From positions 1 to 55,767 of the forward strand of contig JAHJRI010000206.1 in assembly GCA_018830885.1 (NCBI GenBank): a stretch of 55,767 bases of DNA. The letters are read 5' to 3'. The notes under the pieces are model-generated. The model had not been told where the DNA came from and did not search any database. It saw nothing but the letters and a program-made list of their open reading frames with translations. The position numbers and the translations under genes were made by a program. The stretch's first letter is position 1, and the number at the start of each line of letters is the position of its first letter. Positions 35,913 to 43,823 of the stretch are shown in pieces. Source of the stretch: a bacterium. GTDB lineage: Bacteria; SAR324; XYD2-FULL-50-16.

Positions 35913-36893
35913 ATGGATTTTAATGTTTTGCTGGTAAATACCCCTTTGATTTTGCTTTCCATCGTTCTGCTATGGAAAGGATCCGACTGGGTTGTCACTT
36001 CTGCGGCAAATTTCGCGCATGCATGGGGGATATCTGATCTTGTTATTGGACTCACCATTGTCGCCATTGGGACATCGGCGCCCGAATTTGCAGTCACCAT
36101 CAGTGCTGTCCTGACTGGAAAAGCAGATATTTCCGTCAGCAATATCGTCGGTTCCAATATCTTCAACCTGGGCTTTATCCTGGGGGGAACAGCCAGTTTT
36201 TATGCAATCGCAACAACCCCAAAACTGGTATACAGGGATGGTTTTTTTCTGATTGGGGTGACATTACTGCTCAGCTTTTTTCTTTTTGATTCTCAGCTCC
36301 TTCAGTTTGACAAGCCGATCACCCAGGGCATGATGACTCGCTGGGAAGGCGCCACTCTGGTGGCATTGCTCATTATCTACATGACATACCTCTTCTTCAA
36401 AAAAGAGAAACTGGAAGAGGAAATAGAGGTCGAAAAGGCATCCTGGAAAGATGCGGTGCTCTTATTGGCTGGTCTTGCTGCCGTTGTCGGCGGAGGACAT
36501 CTGCTGGTGGAATCGGCATCCGCGATTGCCCGTTTTTTTGGTGTCTCTGACTGGGTCATTGGTGTCACCATCGTTGCTGCCGGAACATCCGCCCCGGAAC
36601 TGGCGACTTCCATTACTGCCCTGATCAAGGGGAAAAGCGGTATGGCCATCGGCAATCTGATTGGCAGCGACCTTTTCAATCTGCTCGGCGTCCTGGGACT
36701 GGCGGCGATTCTCAAACACCCGTTGATGGTCTCCCCAGAGGCACGAGGGAGCATGATCATGCTGGTGCTGATGGTAATACTGGTCGTCTATTTTATGCGC
36801 TCCGGTTGGAAAATAACCCGTTTGCAGGGATTTACCCTGGTTGTGATCAACCTTATCCGTTGGGGGTTCGATTTTATGGGAAAATCAGGCTAG
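35913..36893 (+). CDS. calcium/sodium antiporter (CaxA/YrbG family)
   Basis: 326-residue cation/Ca2+ exchanger with about ten membrane segments. The two alpha-repeats face each other: GTSAPEFAVTISAVLTG with GSNIFNLGFILG (about 53-90), and GTSAPELATSITALIKG with GSDLFNLLGVLG (about 229-266). The acidic residues of both GTSAPE motifs bind the cation. A cytoplasmic Lys/Glu-rich loop (KKEKLEEEIEVEK) separates the halves, as in the K+-independent exchangers. The next gene, sppA, begins 52 bases later. Confidence 0.92.
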   Translation: MDFNVLLVNTPLILLSIVLLWKGSDWVVTSAANFAHAWGISDLVIGLTIVAIGTSAPEFAVTISAVLTGKADISVSNIVGSNIFNLGFILGGTASFYAIATTPKLVYRDGFFLIGVTLLLSFFLFDSQLLQFDKPITQGMMTRWEGATLVALLIIYMTYLFFKKEKLEEEIEVEKASWKDAVLLLAGLAAVVGGGHLLVESASAIARFFGVSDWVIGVTIVAAGTSAPELATSITALIKGKSGMAIGNLIGSDLFNLLGVLGLAAILKHPLMVSPEARGSMIMLVLMVILVVYFMRSGWKITRLQGFTLVVINLIRWGFDFMGKSG

Positions 36894-36945
36894 CCAGGCC
36901 GATTATCCGGATCCTTTTGTCAATCCTTGTCACAGTGCTTCAATC

Positions 36946-37851
36946 ATGCCCTTCTCACTCTATATCCCTCAGAATGCCCCGGCCGCTAAAAAGCCGCTGC
37001 GCAAACGGTTTCCAGTACTGTTACCCCTGGTTGTTTTTGGCTTAATGGTTCTGGGCTATTTCATCCTCAATCGGTCCGTCTCCCCACCCTTGATTGGTGT
37101 TGTCCCCATTGAGGGCATCATTCTGGAATCTGAAACCGTGATAAAAAAAATCAGAGAGCTGGAAGCCAACCCGGATGTGAAGGGAATCATCGTTCGCATC
37201 AACAGTCCGGGTGGTGCCGCGTCGCCCTCGCAGGAAATTTTTTCCGAGCTCATGCGACTTAGACCCGGAAAAACCGTATATGCCTCCATATCATCCGTTG
37301 CAGCTTCCGGAGGATACTACGTGGCTATCGGGGCTGAGAAGATTTTTGCCAATCCGGGATCTCTGACTGGAAGCATCGGTGTGATTATGCAGTCATTCAA
37401 TGTTGAAAAACTGATGGATCACATCGGTATCCGGGTCGAAACAATTAAGTCCGGTGAAAACAAGGATATAGGATCTGTCTTTCGTTCCATGAAACCGACG
37501 GAACGTAAATTGCTAGAATCAGTCTTAGATGACACACACCGGCAATTTGTGACAGCGGTGCAAAAAAGCCGATCCATTGATTCAGACAAAATGCAATACC
37601 TCGCCGATGGCCGCATTTTTACCGGGAAACAGGCCCTGCAGCATGGCCTGATCGACGAATTGGCCAGTTTTCGTGAAACCGTCGGCGCTTTGAAAAAAGC
37701 GTTGGGCATAACCGAAGAGGTGCAGCTTTATTACCCCCTGGACAAGAAGGATGCTTTACTGTCCATGCTTGATTTAGAAACCATTTTTCCGATCAAAAAG
37801 ACATTCACATATACGGGACTCTTTTATCTGGGATCTTATTTTAATTTCTAA
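36946..37851 (+). CDS. sppA: signal peptide peptidase SppA (S49 family)
   Basis: 301-residue single-domain SppA. One N-terminal membrane segment (about 25-40) anchors it with the catalytic domain outside the cytoplasm. The catalytic Ser is in SVAASGGYYVA (about 119-129) and the general-base Lys in IKSGENKDIGS (about 167-177). INSPGGAASPSQEI and GSLTGSIGVIM are also family motifs. It degrades cleaved signal peptides and some membrane proteins. Short compared with the 600-residue duplicated E. coli form, matching the single-domain Gram-positive/delta type. Confidence 0.94.
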   Translation: MPFSLYIPQNAPAAKKPLRKRFPVLLPLVVFGLMVLGYFILNRSVSPPLIGVVPIEGIILESETVIKKIRELEANPDVKGIIVRINSPGGAASPSQEIFSELMRLRPGKTVYASISSVAASGGYYVAIGAEKIFANPGSLTGSIGVIMQSFNVEKLMDHIGIRVETIKSGENKDIGSVFRSMKPTERKLLESVLDDTHRQFVTAVQKSRSIDSDKMQYLADGRIFTGKQALQHGLIDELASFRETVGALKKALGITEEVQLYYPLDKKDALLSMLDLETIFPIKKTFTYTGLFYLGSYFNF

Positions 37852-37887
37852 TGAACTCAAACGGCCAGTAGATCCAATCACCTATTC

Positions 37888-38688
37888 ATGACCAAGAACC
37901 CGTTTCCCCTCCTGAATGTTTCCTTTATGGGTTGTTCGAAGGATACGATCGAGATTCTCTATTCAGCATCCAAAATCAGCCTGACCTCTATGGATCCTCG
38001 CGAACTTTGGGCAAAAATCCGCCGTAACGAGATATCTCGTGAAGCCATGACGGATTTTGTATCTGAAAAGTTCGGAGACAACTGCCATGCCCCCCTCAGA
38101 CAGGCACAGTTTATATTTGTGGTTGATAATATCAGCCGGCTAAGCGCTTCGAAATTGAACAGACAGCAAATGGAAATGGGGAAAACCGACCTTTTCCGCC
38201 TTAGCGTCAACCGTCAAGACAGTGCTCCAGTTGCTGCAACCCCTCCATCATTTCGGGACAATCCCGATCTTTTGGAAAAATGGAACGGTCTGCAGGCGGA
38301 AATGGTTGAATTTTATCATGCCTGCCGGGAACACGGCATCGACCCGGATGATGCCGGATTTGCCCTGCCCCAGGGACTTCTTTGCCGTGAACAGATATCC
38401 ATGAATTTTCAAACCATTCAGCGATTCATGGATCAGGGATTGTGCGAGAATACCCAGTGGGAGATCCGAGAAATGAGCTGGCAGATACTTCAGATATTGA
38501 AAGTTGAATTTCCGACTCTGGCAAAAAGGCTGGGGATCAAGTGCTGGGAAAACCGCAACCTTGCCTGCGATGAACCCTACCATATCTACCAATCCTGCAA
38601 GTGGAACCAGGACCGACCCCATAAAAAGGACTTGACTGGCATCTGGAAGATGAAACCGTTTAGGACCGCCCAGAAAAAAGCCATGTGA
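37888..38688 (+). CDS. degenerate ThyX-like (flavin-dependent thymidylate synthase fold) protein
   Basis: 266 residues. Blocks align by eye with ThyX: YSASKISLTS near the start, HAPLRQAQFIFVV (ThyX has H-x-x-x-x-E-H-x-x-F-x-F), and in the C-terminal half EHGIDPDDAGFALP (ThyX G-x-x-x-E-x-A-R-x-x-L-P) then TQWEIREM (ThyX A-Q-W-E-I). The R-H-R-x-x-S signature reads RQQMEM, and the catalytic Arg seven residues before the QWEI Trp is replaced (a Gly aligns). It therefore is unlikely to make dTMP. A C-terminal Cys set (KCWENRNLACDEPYH, SCKW) is added. Follows sppA by 36 bases. Confidence 0.65.
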   Translation: MTKNPFPLLNVSFMGCSKDTIEILYSASKISLTSMDPRELWAKIRRNEISREAMTDFVSEKFGDNCHAPLRQAQFIFVVDNISRLSASKLNRQQMEMGKTDLFRLSVNRQDSAPVAATPPSFRDNPDLLEKWNGLQAEMVEFYHACREHGIDPDDAGFALPQGLLCREQISMNFQTIQRFMDQGLCENTQWEIREMSWQILQILKVEFPTLAKRLGIKCWENRNLACDEPYHIYQSCKWNQDRPHKKDLTGIWKMKPFRTAQKKAM

Positions 38689-38828
38689 CCCCTCCCTTGC
38701 TTCAATTTTTCCTCGTTTTCATCTTTTTCGACATTTCTCCCAGGAATGGTTTGTGTTTGGTACGCTTTATGAATAATATATTGCTGTTCAACTGTATTAT
38801 TCCAAAAACCCCCAACAAAGGAGACAGG

Positions 38829-39086
38829 ATGTTTGTTCAGGCTTTGAGAAAGGTGGCGACGGAATTGGAATATTTGACGCAATACAGTATTACACTGGAG
38901 CGTGCGCTGGACCTGCTGGAGACGTCAACACAGGATCTGGAAGAGATCGTTGCCATAAATACCATGAGGGAAAGCATGAGTGAGTTGGGAGAGATTGTCA
39001 GACTCAGCAGGCAGCTGAACCCTGATATGCTTTTTTCATCTGATGTCACAAAAAAACAAACCACAAGTCTTATTTACCATGTATAA
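38829..39086 (+). CDS. small helical protein, unknown
   Basis: 85 residues, Leu/Glu-rich and predicted to be all helical: MFVQALRKVATELEYLTQ, then LERALDLLETSTQDLEEIV. No family recognised. The ATG at 38829 has an excellent AAAGGAG site about 10 bases upstream, which argues for a real gene; a longer in-frame extension to 38685 has a non-matching hydrophobic composition and is not used. Confidence 0.65.
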   Translation: MFVQALRKVATELEYLTQYSITLERALDLLETSTQDLEEIVAINTMRESMSELGEIVRLSRQLNPDMLFSSDVTKKQTTSLIYHV

Positions 39087-39148
39087 AACCGGGAATGCAG
39101 TATTAGAAACCTCCTTTTCAAGGGATTGATCATAGCATCCCGTTATGG

Positions 39149-39880
39149 TCAATCCTTGATAACGTAGTCCACTACCTTCTCCGTCAAGAACGTTCGCGCA
39201 TTCGATAGATATTCCGGATCCCTGTGTTCCATGACAATTTTCACCGTCACACCATCTTCAAGATAACACGGGTAAGAGCCCAGCTTTAAATCCGGAAATT
39301 GCAGCAACGTCTGCTCCAGGTATTCTGTTATTTCACCTTCATCCCCTGCAAGATTAATTTCAACCACCGGATTGATCACTCCCTGAAACCGGTCTTTGAT
39401 CAAAAGGAAGATCGCCCGTAGAAATTCCGGAACACCCGGAAAAATCGTGATATTTCTGAATTGCAGTACCGGTATATGGGGTCGCGACGTTTTCAGGAGG
39501 ATGGTCCCTTTCGGAACCAGTGCCATATTCAGGTGTTCGGGGGTACATCGACTACCAAACATGTTCCGAATCCTTTCCTCAATCTCGGGGTGGTTGATCA
39601 AGGGGACTTTAAACGCCAGGGCAAGACTTTCCATGGTAATGTCATCCGGTGTCGGGCCGATACCGCCGGAAGTAAAAACCCAGTCCACCCGTCGGGAATA
39701 CTCCAGAGCAATCCTGGCGATAATCTCCCGGTCATCAGGGATAGTTATACAGTATTTGACCGATACACCCTGGGAAGCCAGCTGTTTTATCAAAAACGGG
39801 GAGTTCTGATCTTCAAACCTGCCGGATAAAATCTCATCTCCAATAATAATAATGGCGGCTGTATTTTGCTGTTGTTCCAT
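39149..39880 (-). CDS. CinA-like molybdopterin-binding domain protein
   Basis: 243 residues with the MoCF-biosynth/CinA N-terminal fold: IIIIGDEILSGRFEDQN (about 10-26), the molybdopterin-binding-like TSGGIGPTPDDITMESLA (about 69-86) and FPGVPEFLRA (about 148-157). The C-terminal nicotinamide-nucleotide amidase domain of full CinA is absent, so it corresponds to the CinA-N only, as in many archaeal and delta relatives (COG1058). The family includes FAD and ADP-ribose pyrophosphatase activities. Single gene on the minus strand between two plus-strand units. Confidence 0.88.
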   Translation of the reverse strand: MEQQQNTAAIIIIGDEILSGRFEDQNSPFLIKQLASQGVSVKYCITIPDDREIIARIALEYSRRVDWVFTSGGIGPTPDDITMESLALAFKVPLINHPEIEERIRNMFGSRCTPEHLNMALVPKGTILLKTSRPHIPVLQFRNITIFPGVPEFLRAIFLLIKDRFQGVINPVVEINLAGDEGEITEYLEQTLLQFPDLKLGSYPCYLEDGVTVKIVMEHRDPEYLSNARTFLTEKVVDYVIKD

Positions 39881-40157
39881 TCAACAATCCTTCGCTCACA
39901 ATGGTCAAAAATAATTGATGTTACGGGTCAACAAATCCTCACCGGGTGATGCCGGACACCGGATCCCCGGGATTCCATGCAACAGGCCTGACAAATCGGT
40001 AACAACCCCCGGGCTGAAAGCGATGACATCCCTGTAACCGGTGCAGAGATAGCCGCGATGATGGTTGGGAAATTGCATAATATAAAAAGAAGGATTTAAA
40101 TACTCGGGGCTTACTTCATTTTAGCCGCTTCGAGCAACATTATTAGCACGAATTCCC

Positions 40158-41234
40158 GTGAAACTCAAAAGCTTTCTCATCCTTACAGCGTTTTTACTCC
40201 TGGCAGAAACAGTCATGGCAGAACCAAGGGGAGTCTTGGAACGGCCGTTGATGTATGGTCCCCAGTACCCATTGATTTTCATGAGTACAGCGTTTGAACC
40301 GGATACGGCTTTTTTACTACCGGAAGCGGAGTTGTTTGTTCAGCTCTCTTATTCTGTCACCAACACATGGGGATACAGCGCCAATGCCAGCCGGGATGAA
40401 AATGGGGTCCATTTCGGTCCCACCGATTCGGATGGTTATTCCTTATACTTCGATGGTGAACTGGAGCGCCGTTTTATAAAGATTCACTATGGTTTCAGTG
40501 ATGCGATTGAGTTTCAGTATGCCTATCGGGAAATCCGGCTCACACCCGGAGGCCTGGATACTGCCGTGGATAATTTCCATGATTTGATCAATATTGGAAA
40601 TGCGGGCAGAGACCGAACCCAGCGGGATTTGCTGGAAATCTATATCTATGACAACCAAAACAAACGGATTGTGACCAAGCTGACAAAATCCACAGGGGAT
40701 TTTCATCAGGAATCGATGCAACTGGGTCTCAAGTTTTTGATCCGTAAAACAGCCAATGAAGCGATATCCTTTTCGCTGGCATCCAATTTCGCCGATTACT
40801 ATATCGAACGGGGTATCAACGAAGCAACCAGTGATGCGCCATTGGAAAAGCACCGGGAGTTCAATGATTATAATGCAACATTGCGCTATACATCCATTTT
40901 CCCGTTATGGACCCTTCATGGTGCATTTTCCATTGCCTTTGTTAAAAGCACCCTTTTGGAAAATTCGCCCGAGGAAATATACTATTTTTTTATCGGATCA
41001 ACCTGGCATCTATCAGAAAATATTGATTTCCTGGCACAGATACTGGAATACTCCAGCCCCTTTCCCAAAGACAGCACCTCCTCGTTGAATGAGGACGTGC
41101 GTGAAATATCCATGGGTCTGCGCTGGTTTTTGGGAAAACAATTTGCGTTGGAAGCAGGGTTTATTGAAAATCAAAGTCAAGGGCCACAAAATATTGATAT
41201 CATGTTTTTTTTAAATTCTATTTTCAATTTTTGA
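40158..41234 (+). CDS. outer-membrane barrel protein, DUF3187-like
   Basis: 358 residues with a signal peptide (MKLKSFLILTAFLLLAETVMA, cleavage after residue 21). The mature part has alternating beta strands (SYSVTNTWGY, FIKIHYGFSDAIEFQYAY) and ends NIDIMFFLNSIFNF, with the terminal Phe of outer-membrane barrels. The arrangement matches DUF3187 proteins by my recollection of the family. A palindromic element has inserted 20 bases after its stop. No binding partner or cargo evident. Confidence 0.75.
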   Translation: MKLKSFLILTAFLLLAETVMAEPRGVLERPLMYGPQYPLIFMSTAFEPDTAFLLPEAELFVQLSYSVTNTWGYSANASRDENGVHFGPTDSDGYSLYFDGELERRFIKIHYGFSDAIEFQYAYREIRLTPGGLDTAVDNFHDLINIGNAGRDRTQRDLLEIYIYDNQNKRIVTKLTKSTGDFHQESMQLGLKFLIRKTANEAISFSLASNFADYYIERGINEATSDAPLEKHREFNDYNATLRYTSIFPLWTLHGAFSIAFVKSTLLENSPEEIYYFFIGSTWHLSENIDFLAQILEYSSPFPKDSTSSLNEDVREISMGLRWFLGKQFALEAGFIENQSQGPQNIDIMFFLNSIFNF

Positions 41235-41254
41235 CAAAAACAGATCCCAGCAAC

Positions 41255-41425
41255 GGGTGCACCAAATATGTGTGGGTACCTGTAAGCGGAAAGAGGTTGT
41301 TTGTTCAGAAAACCTTGGAAGCCAGGATGGATTCCAGGAGCTCCAAGGATGGATTCATGCGTTTTTCTGAATAAATAACCTATTGAAGCGGTTATGATCA
41401 CATACCCATATGTTTTTGGTGCACC
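41255..41425 (-). mobile_element. MITE-like palindromic element, copy 3 (about 171 bp, inverted orientation)
   Basis: Same family as 9170-9342 and 14507-14679 but in the opposite orientation. Ends GGGTGCACCAAA and TTTTTGGTGCACC. The 8-bp repeat CCAGCAAC flanks it (41247-41254 and 41426-41433), a perfect target duplication; one base at the right edge is ambiguous because both element and target have C. Inside, TTCAGAAAA and TTTTTCTGAA pair. It lies between the DUF3187-like gene and lysC, where it may end transcription from the former. Confidence 0.88.
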
Positions 41426-41433
41426 CCAGCAAC

Positions 41434-41620
41434 TTACAACATTTACAGAGTGTCAATTTTGATTGATGATGGAGGAAGATTGGATCGGTGCGGTTCCCAT
41501 GGATGCACCCCATTTATTTATTTTTTTTACCTACAGGCAATGCTGTAGACCACTCGGACCGGTCTTGAGTCAGCAGCCGTTCATTTGATGATTGTTACAA
41601 ATTCACAACAGTAAAGCAGC
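41434..41620 (+). promoter_or_regulatory. lysC upstream region with a weak terminator-like hairpin
   Basis: Non-coding. GGTGC (41487-41491) can pair with GCACC (41505-41509), and a T-rich stretch with a run of eight T follows to about 41530. It could be a weak terminator or attenuator before lysC. I looked for lysine-riboswitch features and did not find them. Confidence 0.3.
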
Positions 41621-43003
41621 ATGGAAAAAATCGTACAGAAGTTCGGTGGTACCAGCGTCGGGAAGGCAAACCGGATGAAGAGTGTCGCCGGCATAGTCCA
41701 AAAAACACTGGAAAACAATCTCTTCCCAATTGTCGTCCTTTCCGCTCTGAGTAGCGGCGGGAAAAAAGACGGCACGACCAGTCAACTGCTGGAAGCGTCA
41801 CAGGAAGCGATCAAAAAAGGCCCTTATTACAAGCTGATCGATCATCTCCAGGAAACCCATATCAATATTGTCAGAGAAGCGATTGATATTCGCAATATCC
41901 GGGAAGAACTGGAAGAAGAGATCGAAGCCGAGCTGCGCAGACTTAAGCTTTTTCTGGATGCAATTCAGGTAATTGGCGAAATTTCACCCCGATCGCTGGA
42001 TGTCATTATCAGTACTGGTGAAAAACTGTCAGCACGTATATTCACAGGAGTTCTGACAAGCCTTGGCACGGATGCGGTCTATATCAATCTGGATAACGTC
42101 ATCAGCAAGTCGTTTCATGAAATTGACCAGCGTTTCTGCTCGTACCTCCAGAAGAAACTGGCCGAGATTGTCAATGAATGCGGCGCCAAAGTCCCGGTTG
42201 TGACCGGTTTTATGGGTTTTGTCCCCAACGGGATCATCCGCAGCATCGGAAGGGGATATACCGACTTCACAGCCGCCCTGATTGCGACCGGGGTCCGGGC
42301 CAGGGAACTGCAGATCTGGAAGGAAGTGGACGGTATTTTTACTGCGGATCCAAAGAAAATCAGTACTGCAAGGGCATTAACCCGGATTACACCCGCTGAA
42401 GCGTCCGAGTTGACCTATTTTGGATCGGAAGTCATCCACCCGTTTACCATGGAACAGGTCACGAACGCCAACATTCCGGTTCGGATCAAAAACACCTTTG
42501 AACCGGATCTACCGGGCACCATCATCGAGCCGCAATCCAAATCGGCGTCAGACAAGAAGGGACCAACCGCCGTAACCGTCAAGCGTGACATCGTGATTGT
42601 CAATATTCGGTCTAACCGCATGCTGAGAGCGTATGGTTTTATGTCCAAGGTGTTTGATATTTTCAATCGCTATGAAATTATCATCGATCTGGTTTCAACG
42701 TCTGAAGTCAGCGTTTCAATTTCCCTTGATAATACACAGAACCTGGATCAGGCAATACGGGATCTCAAGCATCTGGGTACTGTCTCCATCAGAAAGGGGA
42801 TTGCGATTCTCAGCCTGATCGGCGAGGGAATGCGGAGTTCCGTCGGAACTGCCGGCCGAATGTTTTCAAAACTGGCTGAGCAGGGTATCAATATTGAGGT
42901 CATCTCCCAGGGCGCTTCGGAAATCAATATTTCATGTGCAATTGAAGATCAGCAGAGCGATAAGGCGCTCAAAGCCGTTCATGAAATGCTGATCGAAGTC
43001 TGA
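41621..43003 (+). CDS. lysC: aspartate kinase
   Basis: Aspartokinase phosphorylates aspartate in the first step to lysine, threonine and methionine. The 460-residue monofunctional enzyme starts IVQKFGGTSVGKANRM (about 4-19), and has VTGFMGF (about 193), GRGYTDFTAALIA (about 210-222) and KEVDGIFTADPK (about 234-245). The C-terminal 130 residues are two ACT domains (RDIVIVNIRSNRM and GIAILSLIGEGM), the usual sites of amino acid feedback inhibition. No homoserine dehydrogenase fusion. Length matches class LysC/AK-III enzymes rather than the 400-residue Gram-positive form. Confidence 0.95.
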   Translation: MEKIVQKFGGTSVGKANRMKSVAGIVQKTLENNLFPIVVLSALSSGGKKDGTTSQLLEASQEAIKKGPYYKLIDHLQETHINIVREAIDIRNIREELEEEIEAELRRLKLFLDAIQVIGEISPRSLDVIISTGEKLSARIFTGVLTSLGTDAVYINLDNVISKSFHEIDQRFCSYLQKKLAEIVNECGAKVPVVTGFMGFVPNGIIRSIGRGYTDFTAALIATGVRARELQIWKEVDGIFTADPKKISTARALTRITPAEASELTYFGSEVIHPFTMEQVTNANIPVRIKNTFEPDLPGTIIEPQSKSASDKKGPTAVTVKRDIVIVNIRSNRMLRAYGFMSKVFDIFNRYEIIIDLVSTSEVSVSISLDNTQNLDQAIRDLKHLGTVSIRKGIAILSLIGEGMRSSVGTAGRMFSKLAEQGINIEVISQGASEINISCAIEDQQSDKALKAVHEMLIEV

Positions 43004-43105
43004 TCCTGCAAGGAGTTCCATACTGAAACAGCAGGCAGATTCACCTTGCCTGCTGCAAACGGTCCCCTGTCATATTGATGCTGTCTGCCAATAAAACGAT
43101 CCGTC

Positions 43106-43750
43106 ATGTCACCAGCAACCATCGCTAAGATTTTTCGTTCCCTTTCAGACTCGCTTCCCGACCCCAAAACAGAACTGGTCTTCCAGGATCACTACCAACT
43201 ATTGATTGCTGTGATGCTCAGCGCCCAGGCAACCGATGTATCTGTCAACCGGGTGACGGCCTCTTTGTTTAAAGCCGCTCCGACACCTGAAAAAATGGTT
43301 AAACTGGGAGAAAAGGGAATCCGGAAACATATCATGAGTGTGGGTTTATTCAATACCAAGGCGAAAAACATCCTGAACACCAGCCGGATACTGCTTGATG
43401 TGCATAATGGCGAGGTCCCGCGCACAAGGGAGGCGCTGGAGGCATTGCCCGGTGTCGGGCAGAAGACGGCCGGGGTTGTTTTGAATGTCGCCTATGGCGA
43501 AGCGACCATTCCCGTTGACACCCATGTATACAGGGTATCCAATCGACTGGGTCTTGTCAGAACCAAGACCCCGGCAGAAACAGAAAAGCAGTTGCTGGCA
43601 ATCGTACCCTGGATGTTTCTGCCCAAGGCGCACCATCTGTTGATTTTGCATGGCAGGTATGTCTGCAAGGCCAGACGCCCACTGTGCGTTTCATGCTGCG
43701 TCCAGCTGTTGTGTGAGTATAAGGAGAAAACAGCAACGGCGGACAGCTGA
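43106..43750 (+). CDS. nth: endonuclease III (base-excision repair DNA glycosylase/AP lyase)
   Basis: Nth removes oxidised pyrimidines and cleaves the abasic site. All key elements are visible in 214 residues: helix-hairpin-helix LPGVGQKTAGVVLNVA with the catalytic Lys (about 117-132), VDTHVYRVSNRLGL with the catalytic Asp (about 140-153), and the 4Fe-4S loop CKARRPLCVSCCVQLLC (C-x6-C-x2-C-x5-C, about 189-205). LLIAVMLSAQATDVSVN is the conserved N-terminal segment. Start ATG 43106. Confidence 0.97.
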   Translation: MSPATIAKIFRSLSDSLPDPKTELVFQDHYQLLIAVMLSAQATDVSVNRVTASLFKAAPTPEKMVKLGEKGIRKHIMSVGLFNTKAKNILNTSRILLDVHNGEVPRTREALEALPGVGQKTAGVVLNVAYGEATIPVDTHVYRVSNRLGLVRTKTPAETEKQLLAIVPWMFLPKAHHLLILHGRYVCKARRPLCVSCCVQLLCEYKEKTATADS

Positions 43751-43778
43751 GATGGATCCAGCGGCTCAATGCATGGGC

Positions 43779-43803
43779 GCCGGGTCGGGAAAGGGGACCC
43801 GGC
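43779..43803. terminator. perfect hairpin between convergent nth and the TPR gene
   Basis: GCCGGGTC (43779-43786) pairs with GACCCGGC (43796-43803) around a 9-base loop. It lies in the 73-base gap between nth and the convergent TPR gene, where a bidirectional terminator is expected. No T-tract follows directly on the plus strand, so function is likely but not certain. Confidence 0.45.
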
Positions 43804-43823
43804 TGATGTGTGATTGTCCGGTT

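Noticed and set aside
41434..41620. Possible lysine riboswitch before lysC
   Set aside because: No conserved core elements or the expected multi-helix layout seen; only a single weak hairpin.
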